Positions 30,495 through 39,383 are shown, numbered from the stretch's first letter. The stretch is 64,000 nucleotides of DNA from Paenibacillus sophorae (GCF_018966525.1 NZ_CP076607.1:806001-870000), one strand, 5' to 3'. Notes: generated by a model from the letters alone, not told the origin. Made by a program: numbers and translations.

Positions 30495-31448
30495 ATGTAT
30501 AAATCGATTGTAATCGGAACCGGCCCCGCCGGTCTGACCGCCGCTATTTATTTAGCGCGCGCGAATTTGAATCCGCTGGTGATTGAAGGATTGCAGCCGG
30601 GCGGACAATTGACAACGACGACGGAAGTGGAGAACTTCCCCGGATTCCCGGAAGGCATTCTGGGCCCGGATCTTATGGACAATATGCGCAAGCAGGCAGA
30701 ACGCTTCGGAGCCGAATTCAAGAGCGCTTGGGTAGAGTCCGTCGACTTCTCGCAGCGGCCTTTTAAAGTGAAGGTGGATGGGCAGGGCGTACTGGAAGCG
30801 GAATCGGTTATTATCTCGACGGGCGCTTCGGCCAAGTACCTTGGCATACCGGGAGAGCAGGAGAATGTAGGGCGCGGAGTCAGCACCTGCGCTACCTGCG
30901 ACGGCTTCTTCTTCCGCGGGAAGAAGATCATTGTCGTCGGCGGCGGCGACTCCGCGATGGAGGAAGCGGGCTTCCTGACGCGGTTCGCAAGCAACGTTAC
31001 GCTGGTGCACCGCCGCGAGGAGCTCCGGGCGTCCAAGATTATGCAGGACCGGGCGAAAGAGAATAGCAAAATTTCATGGGCGCTGGGCCGCACTCCGCTT
31101 GAAGTCGTGATAGGCGAGACCGGAATGAAGGGACTGCTTGCCCGCAATAACGAGACTGGTAATGAAGAACTCATTGAAGCCGACGGCGTCTTCGTGGCGA
31201 TTGGCCATACGCCGAATACCGCTTTTCTCGGCGGTCAGATCACAACCGACGCGAACGGCTATATCGTCGTTCGTCCGGGTACAACGGAGACGAACATCCC
31301 CGGTGTATTTGCCTGCGGCGATGTTCAGGATACCCGGTATCGTCAGGCTATTTCAGCAGCGGGTTCGGGCTGTATGGCAGCGATGGACGCCGAGAAATAC
31401 CTTGAGGGCACAATGGTGCACGACTGGAGCGAGACGCTGGATAAATAA
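30495..31448 (+). CDS. trxB: Thioredoxin reductase
   Basis: 317-aa FAD/NADPH flavoprotein reducing thioredoxin in the cytoplasm. FAD motif GTGPAGLTAAIYLA (8-21), redox-active disulfide CATC (132-135) followed by DGFFF, NADPH motif GGGDSAMEEA, and the C-terminal FAD segment GVFACGDVQDTRYRQAISAAG are intact. GAGGAGGG precedes ATG 30495. Lies 108 bp after the TPR gene and probably shares its transcript. Confidence 0.97.
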   Translation: MYKSIVIGTGPAGLTAAIYLARANLNPLVIEGLQPGGQLTTTTEVENFPGFPEGILGPDLMDNMRKQAERFGAEFKSAWVESVDFSQRPFKVKVDGQGVLEAESVIISTGASAKYLGIPGEQENVGRGVSTCATCDGFFFRGKKIIVVGGGDSAMEEAGFLTRFASNVTLVHRREELRASKIMQDRAKENSKISWALGRTPLEVVIGETGMKGLLARNNETGNEELIEADGVFVAIGHTPNTAFLGGQITTDANGYIVVRPGTTETNIPGVFACGDVQDTRYRQAISAAGSGCMAAMDAEKYLEGTMVHDWSETLDK

Positions 31449-31474
31449 TCTTAAAGCGGTGCTAATCCGAAAGT

Positions 31475-31518
31475 TAAAAAAGCCAAGCTTCACTTGAAAC
31501 GGGAAGCTTGGCTTTTTT
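31475..31518. terminator. Bidirectional terminator between trxB and the SgrR-like gene
   Basis: AAAAAAGCCAAGCTT and AAGCTTGGCTTTTTT arms flank a short loop; T runs on both strands. Separates convergent genes. Confidence 0.92.
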
Positions 31519-31561
31519 GCGTGAAAAACACTATGTCCAAAGCTGATATTTTCTCCATTTC

Positions 31562-33403
31562 CTACGCGAGGGAATGCGGCTGGAACCAGACAGTGCGGAA
31601 GTCGACCCAGCCGCATGAATTCAGATTGATTCCCTGGATAGAGGAATGGAACCGAGTGTTACTCTTCTTGTGCAGCAGAAAGAGAACGCTGCACGATTGA
31701 CGCAGCAGTTCCTCCAGCTCATAGAGTCTGCGCCAGCGGCTGTGTTGGTCGGAGTCGGACATCACTGCGCGAGCCGAAGCTTCTACAGTCTCCCGGATGC
31801 CGTCCGCCAAGGCTGATGGGAAAAATCCTTTTTGCAGATATAATTCCAAATCTTGGATTTCGTCGTTGCCGAGAACGACCTCATACAGCTGGCAATCATC
31901 CTCCGCCGAAAAGCCCGGACCGGCCATATCCTCTGCCTTGCGCACCTGAATTTCTATGCGGATGCCGAAACCGCGGCAGCGCTGCTGAATCCACTGCGCG
32001 TCGGCGACATGGTTGCTGCGGGTGGACAACAGTACAGTCTCTCCCCGGTAACCGCTTTGCTCTAATTGCCGGTAAATATCCGCTGCATCCGGCGACGGTT
32101 CCATTTTAGCCGCAGGGTCTGCGGCTTCGCCTCGCTGAGTGCGAAATCCCCGCGCCGGATAAATTCGGTTCTCCCCAAGATCGGCGATCATCTGCTTGCG
32201 GTCAATGATCAGATCAAGCGCCCGCCGGAAGGCGAGGCTGCTCTGGGGTCCTTCCTTGCGCTGGTTAAAGACCAGCATGCTGCAGCCCGGTGAAATCGTC
32301 TCCACTTCGCGCCATTCGGCATCCGGGCCGGCGCTTTTTCGCAAATATCCATTGTAGACGTTCTGCTCCGTGCAGGAGGCGCCGGACCAGTCCGGTTCCT
32401 TCAGCATCCCCGCATCCTGCTCGGACAGGTGTATGATTTCGACCCGGTCGATGTGCGGCCTTCCCCGGAAATGGGATGAAAAAGCCTCCAATACGCAGAT
32501 GCTTTCATCGTGCCGGACCAGCTTGAACGACCCGGTTCCCACCGGCTGCTTCATAAAGGCGGCTTCATCGGCCCCGCACAGGTCTGCGGGAAGGATGGAA
32601 GACGCTTTGACGGAAAGAAGGTGGAGAAAGAGATAATTGGGTCCTGTGAGCGTAATGTGGACCGTTTTGCGGTCAAGCATGCGGATATCGGATATTCCCG
32701 TAAACATCCAGCTCTGCTCATAGCGCTCCGGATTCAGCCGCAGCCGGTCGAAGGTATAGATGACATCCTGGGCCGTCACTTCCCTGCCGTGATGGAAGCT
32801 GACGCCTTTTCTCAAGTGGATGATCCATTCGCTGCAGTCGGGCGAGCTCTCCCAGAAATGGGCAATGGAAGGGCGAAAGGTTTCGCTAATCGGATCGAAG
32901 TCGACCAGCGTATCGTAAATATGCCCGATAATATGCGAGTCGAAAGCAAAATAGATCGAAGCGGGGTCGAGCGTTACAATGGAGCGCTGCACCGGGAACC
33001 TAAGCGTATCCAGCACGGTGTCAGTACCCAAAGTCCGGGTAAAGCCCATTCCGCCTGAGAGCCATTCCAGGAATCCGTTCTTGACCTGCATGGACTCGCC
33101 GAAGCGGTCGATCAGTTCGAGCGCTCCTTTGACATCGCCTTTTTTCGTTTGAGCTATGGCTTCTTCAAGCAGTATATCCTGCGCGTCGGCGAGAAAAGCG
33201 AGCATGGAGGAATTCCCCCGCCCGAGCCCGGGCTGCCAGCTAATCCATCCAAGATCGGCCAGCTTGCGCAGGACCATTTTAACGTTGCGCGGAGTGCAGT
33301 GCCATATATCGGTCAGCGTTTGAACCGTGGCGGGAAAGGGAATATTCAGTTCGCGGTCGACGTAAGACGATCGAAGCTCAAAGAATTGCAGAGCGGCCAG
33401 CAA
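31562..33403 (-). CDS. SgrR-like transcriptional regulator with solute-binding domain
   Basis: 613-aa protein with an N-terminal SgrR-type winged helix (about 15-95, containing IWHCTPRNVKMVLRKLADLGWISW) fused to a peptide/nickel SBP_bac_5 domain (about 150-560, with FAFDSHIIGHIYDTLVDFDP and GVSFHHGREVTAQDV). There is no signal peptide, so it is an intracellular ligand-sensing regulator, not a transporter subunit. The start is a TTG at 33403: the AAGGAGG site (33418-33412) lies inside an apparent earlier reading start at 33421, so that ATG cannot be the initiator. Ligand and targets are unknown. It is convergent with trxB and divergent from a small ORF. Confidence 0.86.
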   Translation of the reverse strand: MLAALQFFELRSSYVDRELNIPFPATVQTLTDIWHCTPRNVKMVLRKLADLGWISWQPGLGRGNSSMLAFLADAQDILLEEAIAQTKKGDVKGALELIDRFGESMQVKNGFLEWLSGGMGFTRTLGTDTVLDTLRFPVQRSIVTLDPASIYFAFDSHIIGHIYDTLVDFDPISETFRPSIAHFWESSPDCSEWIIHLRKGVSFHHGREVTAQDVIYTFDRLRLNPERYEQSWMFTGISDIRMLDRKTVHITLTGPNYLFLHLLSVKASSILPADLCGADEAAFMKQPVGTGSFKLVRHDESICVLEAFSSHFRGRPHIDRVEIIHLSEQDAGMLKEPDWSGASCTEQNVYNGYLRKSAGPDAEWREVETISPGCSMLVFNQRKEGPQSSLAFRRALDLIIDRKQMIADLGENRIYPARGFRTQRGEAADPAAKMEPSPDAADIYRQLEQSGYRGETVLLSTRSNHVADAQWIQQRCRGFGIRIEIQVRKAEDMAGPGFSAEDDCQLYEVVLGNDEIQDLELYLQKGFFPSALADGIRETVEASARAVMSDSDQHSRWRRLYELEELLRQSCSVLFLLHKKSNTRFHSSIQGINLNSCGWVDFRTVWFQPHSLA

Positions 33404-33451
33404 AGGGAAAACCTCCTTCATTCAGCAGAAAAGGTGAAGCGGATAATTCGG

Positions 33452-33488
33452 ATTATACCCTTTTTACCCCTTTTGGAAAAGGTATACT
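33452..33488. promoter_or_regulatory. Overlapping divergent promoter region with palindrome
   Basis: Minus-strand TATAAT (33457-33452) and plus-strand TATACT (33483-33488) face outward, around an A/T-G/C palindrome CCTTTT-GG-AAAAGG and outer TATACC/GGTATA arms. Probably serves the SgrR-like gene and the small plus-strand ORF, and may be its autoregulatory site. Confidence 0.5.
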
Positions 33489-33538
33489 AAAAATAACATC
33501 CGGATGTGAGGTCCGGCAAAGAAAGGGGCGGGATCATT

Positions 33539-33721
33539 GTGATTGTGATTCATCCTGCAATAGCGGAAATGCTGGTGGAGAAGAACCGGAAAGAGCTTGA
33601 ATGTCTGGCGGACAGACAGTGGAGAGTACAGGCTGCCGAGAACGAGAAGAGCAGGCAATTGCAGCGAGAGAGAGGGAACATATGGTCCTTGGCTTTAAAA
33701 AGAATTCGCAGAACGTTATAA
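33539..33721 (+). CDS. Small hypothetical protein
   Basis: 60-aa ORF rich in Arg, Glu and Gln with an amphipathic helical middle (IAEMLVEKNRKELECLADRQ) and a basic C-terminus ending KRIRRTL. GTG 33539 lies after GAAAGGGGCGGG. It has a plausible promoter at 33483 and faces away from the SgrR-like gene. I do not recognise the family. It could be a real small protein or a chance ORF. Confidence 0.45.
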   Translation: MIVIHPAIAEMLVEKNRKELECLADRQWRVQAAENEKSRQLQRERGNIWSLALKRIRRTL

Positions 33722-33726
33722 CGTGA

Positions 33727-33912
33727 CCGGAAAAGGCATACTACACAGTTCTAGCTGCTGAGATTCATATCCGGGACCCGTTCATTCATATTCGTTATTT
33801 TGCCGTGCGCGATGACAGCGGCCGTTACATGGGAGCGCTGGAATTCACGCAGAATATCGCGCCGCTCCGGGCGCTTGAAGGCCAAAAGCGGATTTGTCGG
33901 AATCATATATAA
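33727..33912 (+). pseudogene. Remnant of a DUF438/PAS-domain gene
   Basis: A start-less reading frame encodes HIRDPFIHIRYFAVRDD, then SGRYMGALEFTQNIAPLRAL and EGQKR before a stop at 33910. This is the pattern of the C-terminal PAS segment of DUF438 proteins (IRYFAVRDE-GKYLG-LEVTQDIT-IRKLEGEKR). The frame is closed by a stop at 33724 and has no initiation codon or ribosome site, so only the last 60 or so codons of a lost gene remain. The rest of 33722-34166 holds a terminator and the glcK promoter. Confidence 0.65.
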
Positions 33913-33952
33913 AAATGGAATAAGCAAGAGCTGGCATAGGTCTCCCGGAATT

Positions 33953-33989
33953 GGGGGCAGCCCGACCATCCGCCCCCGGCGGTTTTTTT
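33953..33989 (+). terminator. Intrinsic terminator after the DUF438 remnant
   Basis: GGGGGC (33953-33958) pairs with GCCCCC (33972-33977), followed after GGCGG by seven T. It appears to be the surviving terminator of the decayed gene. Confidence 0.65.
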
Positions 33990-34088
33990 ATGGGTTGATT
34001 TCACAGCAGACTTAGTCGCCTTTTTCCTTTTCACCACACCTCCAAGAACTTTCGAGCGGCGCATCATACCCGGGTGTGCCGTCTTGCC

Positions 34089-34117
34089 TTGACCGCAGGG
34101 AAGGCTTCTATTATAGT
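34089..34117 (+). promoter_or_regulatory. Likely promoter of glcK-rapZ-yvcK-whiA
   Basis: TTGACC (34089-34094) and TATAGT (34112-34117) with 17-bp spacer, 50 bp before glcK. Confidence 0.6.
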
Positions 34118-34166
34118 GGGTATCGTGGGATTTACTATTTTAGCACAGGAAAAGGTGGCTTGTTAC

Positions 34167-35117
34167 ATGTCGGAAAATATCTACGTAGGCGTGGATTTGG
34201 GCGGAACCGCCATTAAGGTGGGCATCTGTAATAGTGAAGGCCATTTGCTGCATACCTATGAAGGGCCTACTGGAACTGAGATCGGTGTCGATACTGTCAT
34301 TGACAACATCGAAAAATACTTGCGTCAGATTGTGGCCGATTCACCATATGAATGGGACCAGCTTGTCGGTGTTGGAGCGGGAGTCGCCGGCTTCACGAAC
34401 ATTCGTGAAGGCATCATTATTCTTGCGCCTAACATTGGATTCAGAGACGTGCCGATCCGCGCCATTCTGGAGAATCGATTGAACAAGCCGGTCAAAATAG
34501 ATAACGACGCCAATGTGGCGGCGCTTGGAGAAGCTTGGAGCGGGGCCGGGCGGGGCGTGGACAACTGTGTCTGCTATACGCTGGGAACGGGCGTCGGCGG
34601 CGGCATTATTATTAACGGCAAAGTTTATCAAGGTTTCTCAGGTCTTGCCGGCGAGCTTGGCCATATTTGCGTGGTTCCCGATCTGGAAGCGATTCAATGC
34701 GGGTGCGGCAAGATGGGCTGTTTGGAAACCGTTTCCTCGGCAACGGGCATCATTCGTATGGCAAATGACGCGGTAGCGCGGGGCGACCGGACAACGCTTG
34801 CCACAGTGGAGAAAATCGCCGCCAAGGAAGTGTTCGATGCGGCTAAGGCCGGAGACGAAGTGGCGCTGCGGATCGTGAACCGGGCGGCATTTTACCTCGG
34901 CAAATCTATGGCGGCAGTCGCGGCTGTGCTGAACCCTGAGGTATTCATTATCGGCGGCGGCGTGTCCAAGGCCGGTGAAATTCTGTTCGAAGAAATTCGC
35001 CGTGTGTACGCTCAGGTTACGCCTGAACCGTTGCAAAAAGATGTGAAGATCATTCCCGCACAGCTCGGAAACGATGCAGGCATTGTCGGCGCTGCCGGCC
35101 TTTTGTTGCGTTCTTAA
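34167..35117 (+). CDS. glcK: Glucokinase, ROK family
   Basis: 316-aa cytoplasmic ATP-dependent glucokinase. N-terminal ATP motif GVDLGGTAIKVGI, the ROK signature with HIC and CGCGKMGCLETVSS, which carries the zinc-binding cysteines and a His, and DNDAN-type catalytic Asp (IDNDANVAALGE) are present. Start ATG 34167 with AGGAAAAGGTGG upstream; the earlier in-frame ATG at 34074 precedes the promoter. It leads an apparent operon with rapZ-yvcK-whiA, placing sugar phosphorylation with control of gluconeogenesis and cell wall precursors. Confidence 0.93.
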   Translation: MSENIYVGVDLGGTAIKVGICNSEGHLLHTYEGPTGTEIGVDTVIDNIEKYLRQIVADSPYEWDQLVGVGAGVAGFTNIREGIIILAPNIGFRDVPIRAILENRLNKPVKIDNDANVAALGEAWSGAGRGVDNCVCYTLGTGVGGGIIINGKVYQGFSGLAGELGHICVVPDLEAIQCGCGKMGCLETVSSATGIIRMANDAVARGDRTTLATVEKIAAKEVFDAAKAGDEVALRIVNRAAFYLGKSMAAVAAVLNPEVFIIGGGVSKAGEILFEEIRRVYAQVTPEPLQKDVKIIPAQLGNDAGIVGAAGLLLRS

Positions 35118-35169
35118 GAAATGGAAACGGAAATTATTCATACACTAATTCTAGGGAGGGGGAAGCTTG

Positions 35170-36069
35170 ATGACCGAAGAGGAGAATACTCCGTCGGCGG
35201 CGGCCACCCTGATCATAATTACCGGAATGTCGGGAGCGGGCAAGACCATCGCCGTTCAAAGTCTCGAAGATCTCGGATTTTTCTGTGTCGACAATCTACC
35301 GCCCGTCCTGATTCCTAAGTTCGCGGAGCTGATCGAGCAGTCCAAGGGGAAAATTGCGAAGGTAGCGCTTGTTATTGACCTGCGGGGCCGCGAGTTTTTT
35401 ACCGCTCTGTCGGAATCGCTGAGTTTTATCAAAGATCACTTTACGATCGGCTGCGAGATTCTGTTTCTAGATGCTACCGATTCCGTGCTGGTGCAGCGTT
35501 ACAAGGAAAGCCGGCGGCGGCATCCGCTTGCTCCGAAGGGCCTGCCGCTCGATGGCATTCGGCTCGAACGCAAAATGCTGGAGGAGCTCAAGAATTCGGC
35601 TACTCAGGTTATTGACACCAGCAATATGAAGCCGGCCCAGCTGAAGGAGAAGATCGTCTCACGCTTCTCCCATCTTGGAAAAGGTACGCTCTCCGTTAAC
35701 ATTACCTCATTTGGCTTCAAATACGGCATTCCGATTGATGCGGACCTCGTGTTTGATGTACGCTTTTTGCCAAATCCGCATTATGTGGATCATCTCCGGC
35801 CTCATACGGGACAGGATAGCGATGTTTACGAATATGTAATGAAGTGGCCCGAGACGCAGGCATTTCTGAAGAAGCTGCTGGATATGCTTCAATTTCTGAT
35901 TCCCCAATACCATAAGGAAGGCAAGGCCCAGATCATTATCGGCATCGGCTGCACGGGAGGCAAGCATCGCTCGGTGGCCATCTCGGAATACTTGGGCAAA
36001 ATGCTGGGGGTCAGCGAGACGGAAACGGTATCGGTCAGCCACCGGGATGCCGAACGCGACCGGCATTAG
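35170..36069 (+). CDS. rapZ: RNase adapter/nucleotide-binding protein RapZ (YvcJ)
   Basis: 299-aa P-loop protein. Walker A GMSGAGKT (19-26), a Walker-B-like ALVIDLRG, and the C-terminal domain with IGCTGGKHRSVAISEYL-type motif are typical. In E. coli RapZ senses GlcN6P and guides glmZ decay; in B. subtilis YvcJ has GTPase activity with a milder phenotype. GGGAGGGGG precedes ATG 35170 (TTG 35167 is too close). It is 52 bp after glcK and 18 bp before yvcK, the standard rapZ-yvcK-whiA module. Confidence 0.94.
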   Translation: MTEEENTPSAAATLIIITGMSGAGKTIAVQSLEDLGFFCVDNLPPVLIPKFAELIEQSKGKIAKVALVIDLRGREFFTALSESLSFIKDHFTIGCEILFLDATDSVLVQRYKESRRRHPLAPKGLPLDGIRLERKMLEELKNSATQVIDTSNMKPAQLKEKIVSRFSHLGKGTLSVNITSFGFKYGIPIDADLVFDVRFLPNPHYVDHLRPHTGQDSDVYEYVMKWPETQAFLKKLLDMLQFLIPQYHKEGKAQIIIGIGCTGGKHRSVAISEYLGKMLGVSETETVSVSHRDAERDRH

Positions 36070-36087
36070 GAGAGAAGGGGTATAATC

Positions 36088-37068
36088 GTGGCTGTACAAT
36101 CGGGACAGCGTCCGCGGATCGTCGTTATGGGCGGCGGAACCGGACTGTCCGTTATGCTTCGCGGCTTGAAAGAGAAGCCGCTTGATATTACGGCCATCGT
36201 AACGGTGGCCGATGACGGGGGAAGTTCGGGCATACTCCGCAGCGAGCTGCAGATGCCGCCGCCGGGCGATATCCGTAACGTGCTGACCGCAATGGCCGAT
36301 GTCGAGCCGCTGATGGCGGACATTATGAGGTATCGCTTCAGCAGCGGGGAGGGTCTTGCCGGACACAGTCTTGGCAATCTGATTTTGGCCGCGCTTACCG
36401 ATATATCGGGCGATTTCGTCACTGCCGTCCGTGAACTGAGCCGGGTATTCGCTGTAAGGGGAAGGGTGCTTCCGGCGGCCGGGGAAGCGGTCGTGCTGAA
36501 TGCGGAAATGACAGATGGCCGCATCGTGACCGGAGAGTCCAAAATTCCGGAAGCCGGAGGCAAGATCAAGCGGGTCTTTCTGGAGCCGCCCGATGTCGAG
36601 CCGCTGCCTGAGGCGCTGGAGGCGATCCGGTCAGCCGATGCAATACTGCTCGGTCCCGGCAGCCTGTATACCAGCATTCTGCCGAATCTGCTTGTGCCGA
36701 AGTTGGCGCAGGCGGTTGTCTCCTCCAGCGCCGTCAAGATGTTCATCTGCAACGTGATGACCCAGCCGGGGGAAACCGACAACTATACGGTAAGCGATCA
36801 TTTGCAGGCGGTGTATGATCATATCGGAATGCACCTGTTCGATTATGTCATCGTAAATAATGGTGAAATTCCGCCTGAAGTGCAGCGCAAATACGCCGAA
36901 CAAGGGGCGCGTCCGGTCGAGCTGGACAGGAAAGCCATGGAAGATCAGTGCTATAAGCTGATTGCCGACAAGCTGGTTTTATTCCGCACCTATTTGCGGC
37001 ATGATACGGATAAGCTGAGCCATCATATTTATCAGTTGGTTCAGGATTGGATAACACGAAAGAGGTGA
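36088..37068 (+). CDS. yvcK: Gluconeogenesis factor YvcK
   Basis: 326-aa UPF0052/CofD-like protein that binds UDP-GlcNAc and is needed for growth on gluconeogenic carbon and for normal cell shape. The N-terminal VVMGGGTGLSVMLRGLK (11-27), VTVADDGGSSG and LLGPGSLYTSILPNLL blocks are characteristic. Starts with GTG 36088 after GGAGAGAAGGGG. The stop at 37066-37068 lies inside the whiA ribosome site. Confidence 0.95.
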   Translation: MAVQSGQRPRIVVMGGGTGLSVMLRGLKEKPLDITAIVTVADDGGSSGILRSELQMPPPGDIRNVLTAMADVEPLMADIMRYRFSSGEGLAGHSLGNLILAALTDISGDFVTAVRELSRVFAVRGRVLPAAGEAVVLNAEMTDGRIVTGESKIPEAGGKIKRVFLEPPDVEPLPEALEAIRSADAILLGPGSLYTSILPNLLVPKLAQAVVSSSAVKMFICNVMTQPGETDNYTVSDHLQAVYDHIGMHLFDYVIVNNGEIPPEVQRKYAEQGARPVELDRKAMEDQCYKLIADKLVLFRTYLRHDTDKLSHHIYQLVQDWITRKR

Positions 37069-37073
37069 GAACC

Positions 37074-38003
37074 TTGTCTTTTGCGGCGCTGACTAAAAAA
37101 GAACTGACGATGGTCGAGAGCGGCCCCTGCTGCGAGAAAGCGGAAATGTCGGCGCTGATTCGGATGAACGGATCGGTGCAGCTTTCAAACAAGAGGATCA
37201 TTCTCGACATCTCAACGGAAAATGCCGCGATTGCAAGGCGGATTTATTCCTTGCTTAAGAAATATTACCACGCTCATATAGAGCTTCTCGTGCGTAAAAA
37301 AATGCGTTTGAAGAAAAATAACGTATATATCGTCAGAATCCCCGCCCGCGTCGAGGAAATTCTGAACGATCTCAAAATCGTCTCGGAGGGCTTCGTGTTT
37401 ACGGACGGCATTGATGAAAGCATTGTCCGTAAAAATTGCTGCAAACGCGCGTACCTGCGCGGCGCCTTTATGGCGGGAGGGTCGGTGAACAACCCGGAAG
37501 GTTCGTCCTACCATCTGGAGATCGCCTCGATGTATGAGGAACACTGCAAAGCGCTGGTCGAGCTGGCTGGGGAGTTTCATCTTAACGCCCGCTGCATCGA
37601 GCGCAAGAAGGGGTTCATCCTTTACATCAAGGAAGGCGAGAAGATCATCGAGTTCCTGAATCTGATCGGCGCCCATCAGGCGCTGTTCAAATTTGAAGAT
37701 GTTCGGATTATGCGGGATATGCGGAACTCCGTCAACCGGATCGTGAACTGCGAGACCGCCAATCTTAACAAGACAATCAGCGCGGCGGTGCGGCAGATTG
37801 AGAACATCAAATTTCTGGAGAAGGAAATCGGCCTGGATAACTTGCCAGACAAGCTGAGGGAAGTAGCGGAAGTCCGGCTGGCCCATCCCGATATCAATCT
37901 GAAGGAAGTCGGCGAGATGCTAAAGGGAAACGTCAGTAAATCCGGCGTTAACCATCGGCTCCGCAAAATCGACGAGCTGGCGGAGAAGCTCCGCGGCGAA
38001 TGA
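37074..38003 (+). CDS. whiA: Sporulation/cell-division regulator WhiA
   Basis: 309-aa DNA-binding protein with an N-terminal LAGLIDADG-like domain lacking nuclease residues and a C-terminal HTH (MLKGNVSKSGVNHRLRKIDELAE). The start is TTG 37074, giving the family N-terminus SFAALTKKELT, with AGAGGTGAG just upstream overlapping the yvcK stop; the ATG at 37047 would add nine residues upstream of that. It is needed for divisome and chromosome segregation functions in B. subtilis. Confidence 0.95.
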   Translation: MSFAALTKKELTMVESGPCCEKAEMSALIRMNGSVQLSNKRIILDISTENAAIARRIYSLLKKYYHAHIELLVRKKMRLKKNNVYIVRIPARVEEILNDLKIVSEGFVFTDGIDESIVRKNCCKRAYLRGAFMAGGSVNNPEGSSYHLEIASMYEEHCKALVELAGEFHLNARCIERKKGFILYIKEGEKIIEFLNLIGAHQALFKFEDVRIMRDMRNSVNRIVNCETANLNKTISAAVRQIENIKFLEKEIGLDNLPDKLREVAEVRLAHPDINLKEVGEMLKGNVSKSGVNHRLRKIDELAEKLRGE

Positions 38004-38101
38004 TTTATTTTTTTCTAGTGTCGTTTAGGTTATAATGATATAATATGATAAAATTTACTGTGAAATTTTTGGGCAGATCTTAATTAGGGGGTAAGCGTTT
38101 C

Positions 38102-38371
38102 ATGACAAAGCACCCGGTAGTCGTCCGGTTGAAGACGGGGCTCCATGCTCGGCCGGCAGCACTGTTCGTACAGGAAGCGAACAAATTCTCATCAGAGATT
38201 TTCGTTGAAAAAGACGATAAAAAAGTTAACGCCAAAAGTATCATGGGGATTATGAGCCTTGCTATCAGCTCCGGCACGGAGATTTATATCAGCGCGGAAG
38301 GCGCGGACGCCGATCAGGCCGTAACCGCTTTGACGAGTCTTGTCAGCAAAGAAGAGCTGGAGAATCAATAA
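38102..38371 (+). CDS. crh: HPr-family phosphocarrier at the crh locus
   Basis: 89-aa HPr-fold protein. Residue 15 is His in KTGLHARPAALF, and Ser46 lies in VNAKSIMGIMSL, the site phosphorylated by HprK. B. subtilis Crh has Gln at position 15 and cannot carry PTS phosphate; this protein keeps both sites, so it may act as both PTS carrier and CcpA cofactor. Synteny (after yvcK-whiA) is that of crh; sequence outside position 15 is also Crh-like (LFVQEAN). TAGGGGG precedes ATG 38102. Two TATAAT boxes at 38031 and 38039 could provide its own promoter. Confidence 0.9.
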   Translation: MTKHPVVVRLKTGLHARPAALFVQEANKFSSEIFVEKDDKKVNAKSIMGIMSLAISSGTEIYISAEGADADQAVTALTSLVSKEELENQ

Positions 38372-38405
38372 CAATATCCGCAGCAGCCCTATTTATGGTA
38401 TGACC

Positions 38406-38431
38406 AAAAAAGCCCTTAAGGGCTTTTTTAT
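38406..38431 (+). terminator. Terminator after the HPr-like gene
   Basis: AAAAAGCCCTTAAGGGCTTTTTT, a compact perfect palindrome with T run. Confidence 0.9.
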
Positions 38432-38519
38432 TTTGCGTACCGATGCAACATTTGCCAGGCCCTCCCGTCTAGTAGATATGATGGTAATCACGCAAAACCT
38501 ATAGAGGAGGATGGAACAA

Positions 38520-39275
38520 ATGAAGGGATGGATTAAGCCGGCCCTGGCGGTGTTTGTTGCGGGAAGCTTAATGGTAGGAGGGATGACGGTGAGCGGTTCA
38601 TTGGATAAGCCCCAGAAGGCCTACGCTGAAGAGGTGCAGAAAAATATAGTCAGTGTCGTAGGAAAGGGAGAATTGTCGATGAAGCCGGATATCGTCTATC
38701 TGTCGATCGGAGTCGATGCTTCGGCGTCAACCGCCCAGGAAGCGCAGAAGACCAACGGAGCGAAAATTCAAAAATTGACGGCTCTGCTGAAGAATACCTG
38801 GGGCATCAGTGAGAAGGATATCCAAACCGCGGAGTTCTACGTCCAGCCGAATTACACGTATAACGAGAAAGAGGGCCAGCAGGTTAAAGGTTATAACGCA
38901 CATCATGTTCTGCGGGTCGCATACCGCGATCTGGCCAAGGTAGGAGCGCTGCTGGATGCAGCTTCTGAAGCAGGGGCCAATAATATAGGCAATGCCCGTT
39001 TTGCGGTGGAGGATACCTCGGCCTTTGAAGCGCAAGTCATTGAAAAGGCGATGGCCAACGCCGACGTGAAAGCGGCCGCGATTGCCAAAGCCGCCAAGAG
39101 AACGCTCGGACAGGTGCTGACCGTCAGCCAGAACGACGGAGGCGCTAGCCCTGTACTTTATGAAGAGAATGCCAGAGCGATGGCCAATGTCGCCGACAGC
39201 GCAAGCGGTACCGCGGTTCAGCCGGGAGAGGTAAAGATTACGACGCAGCTTAGCGTTATGTATCAATTAAACTAG
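38520..39275 (+). CDS. Secreted SIMPL-domain (DUF541) protein
   Basis: 251-aa protein with an N-terminal signal peptide (KGWIKPALAVFVAGSLMVGG, cleavage probably near AYAEE at 30-36) and a SIMPL/DUF541 domain: ISVVGKGELSMKPDIVYLSIGV, SEKDIQTAEFYVQPNY and the ITTQLSVMYQL end strand. Function of this family outside the cell is unclear; oxidative-stress and envelope roles are proposed for relatives. ATG 38520 is 9 bases after AGAGGAGG; ATG 38511 overlaps that site. Confidence 0.88.
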   Translation: MKGWIKPALAVFVAGSLMVGGMTVSGSLDKPQKAYAEEVQKNIVSVVGKGELSMKPDIVYLSIGVDASASTAQEAQKTNGAKIQKLTALLKNTWGISEKDIQTAEFYVQPNYTYNEKEGQQVKGYNAHHVLRVAYRDLAKVGALLDAASEAGANNIGNARFAVEDTSAFEAQVIEKAMANADVKAAAIAKAAKRTLGQVLTVSQNDGGASPVLYEENARAMANVADSASGTAVQPGEVKITTQLSVMYQLN

Positions 39276-39383
39276 CAGGGAAGCGTGCCCAAAGATGAAT
39301 GAAAGAGAGGCTTTTACCCGAAAACATCGGGGCGGAGAAGACCTCTTTTCTAATCTCCTAGAGCAGAAAGGAAGTAACATTCA

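Noticed and set aside
33751..34015. Plus- and minus-strand 71-72 codon ORFs before glcK
   Set aside because: A third frame gives a clear DUF438-like fragment; these ORFs have no ribosome sites or recognisable features.
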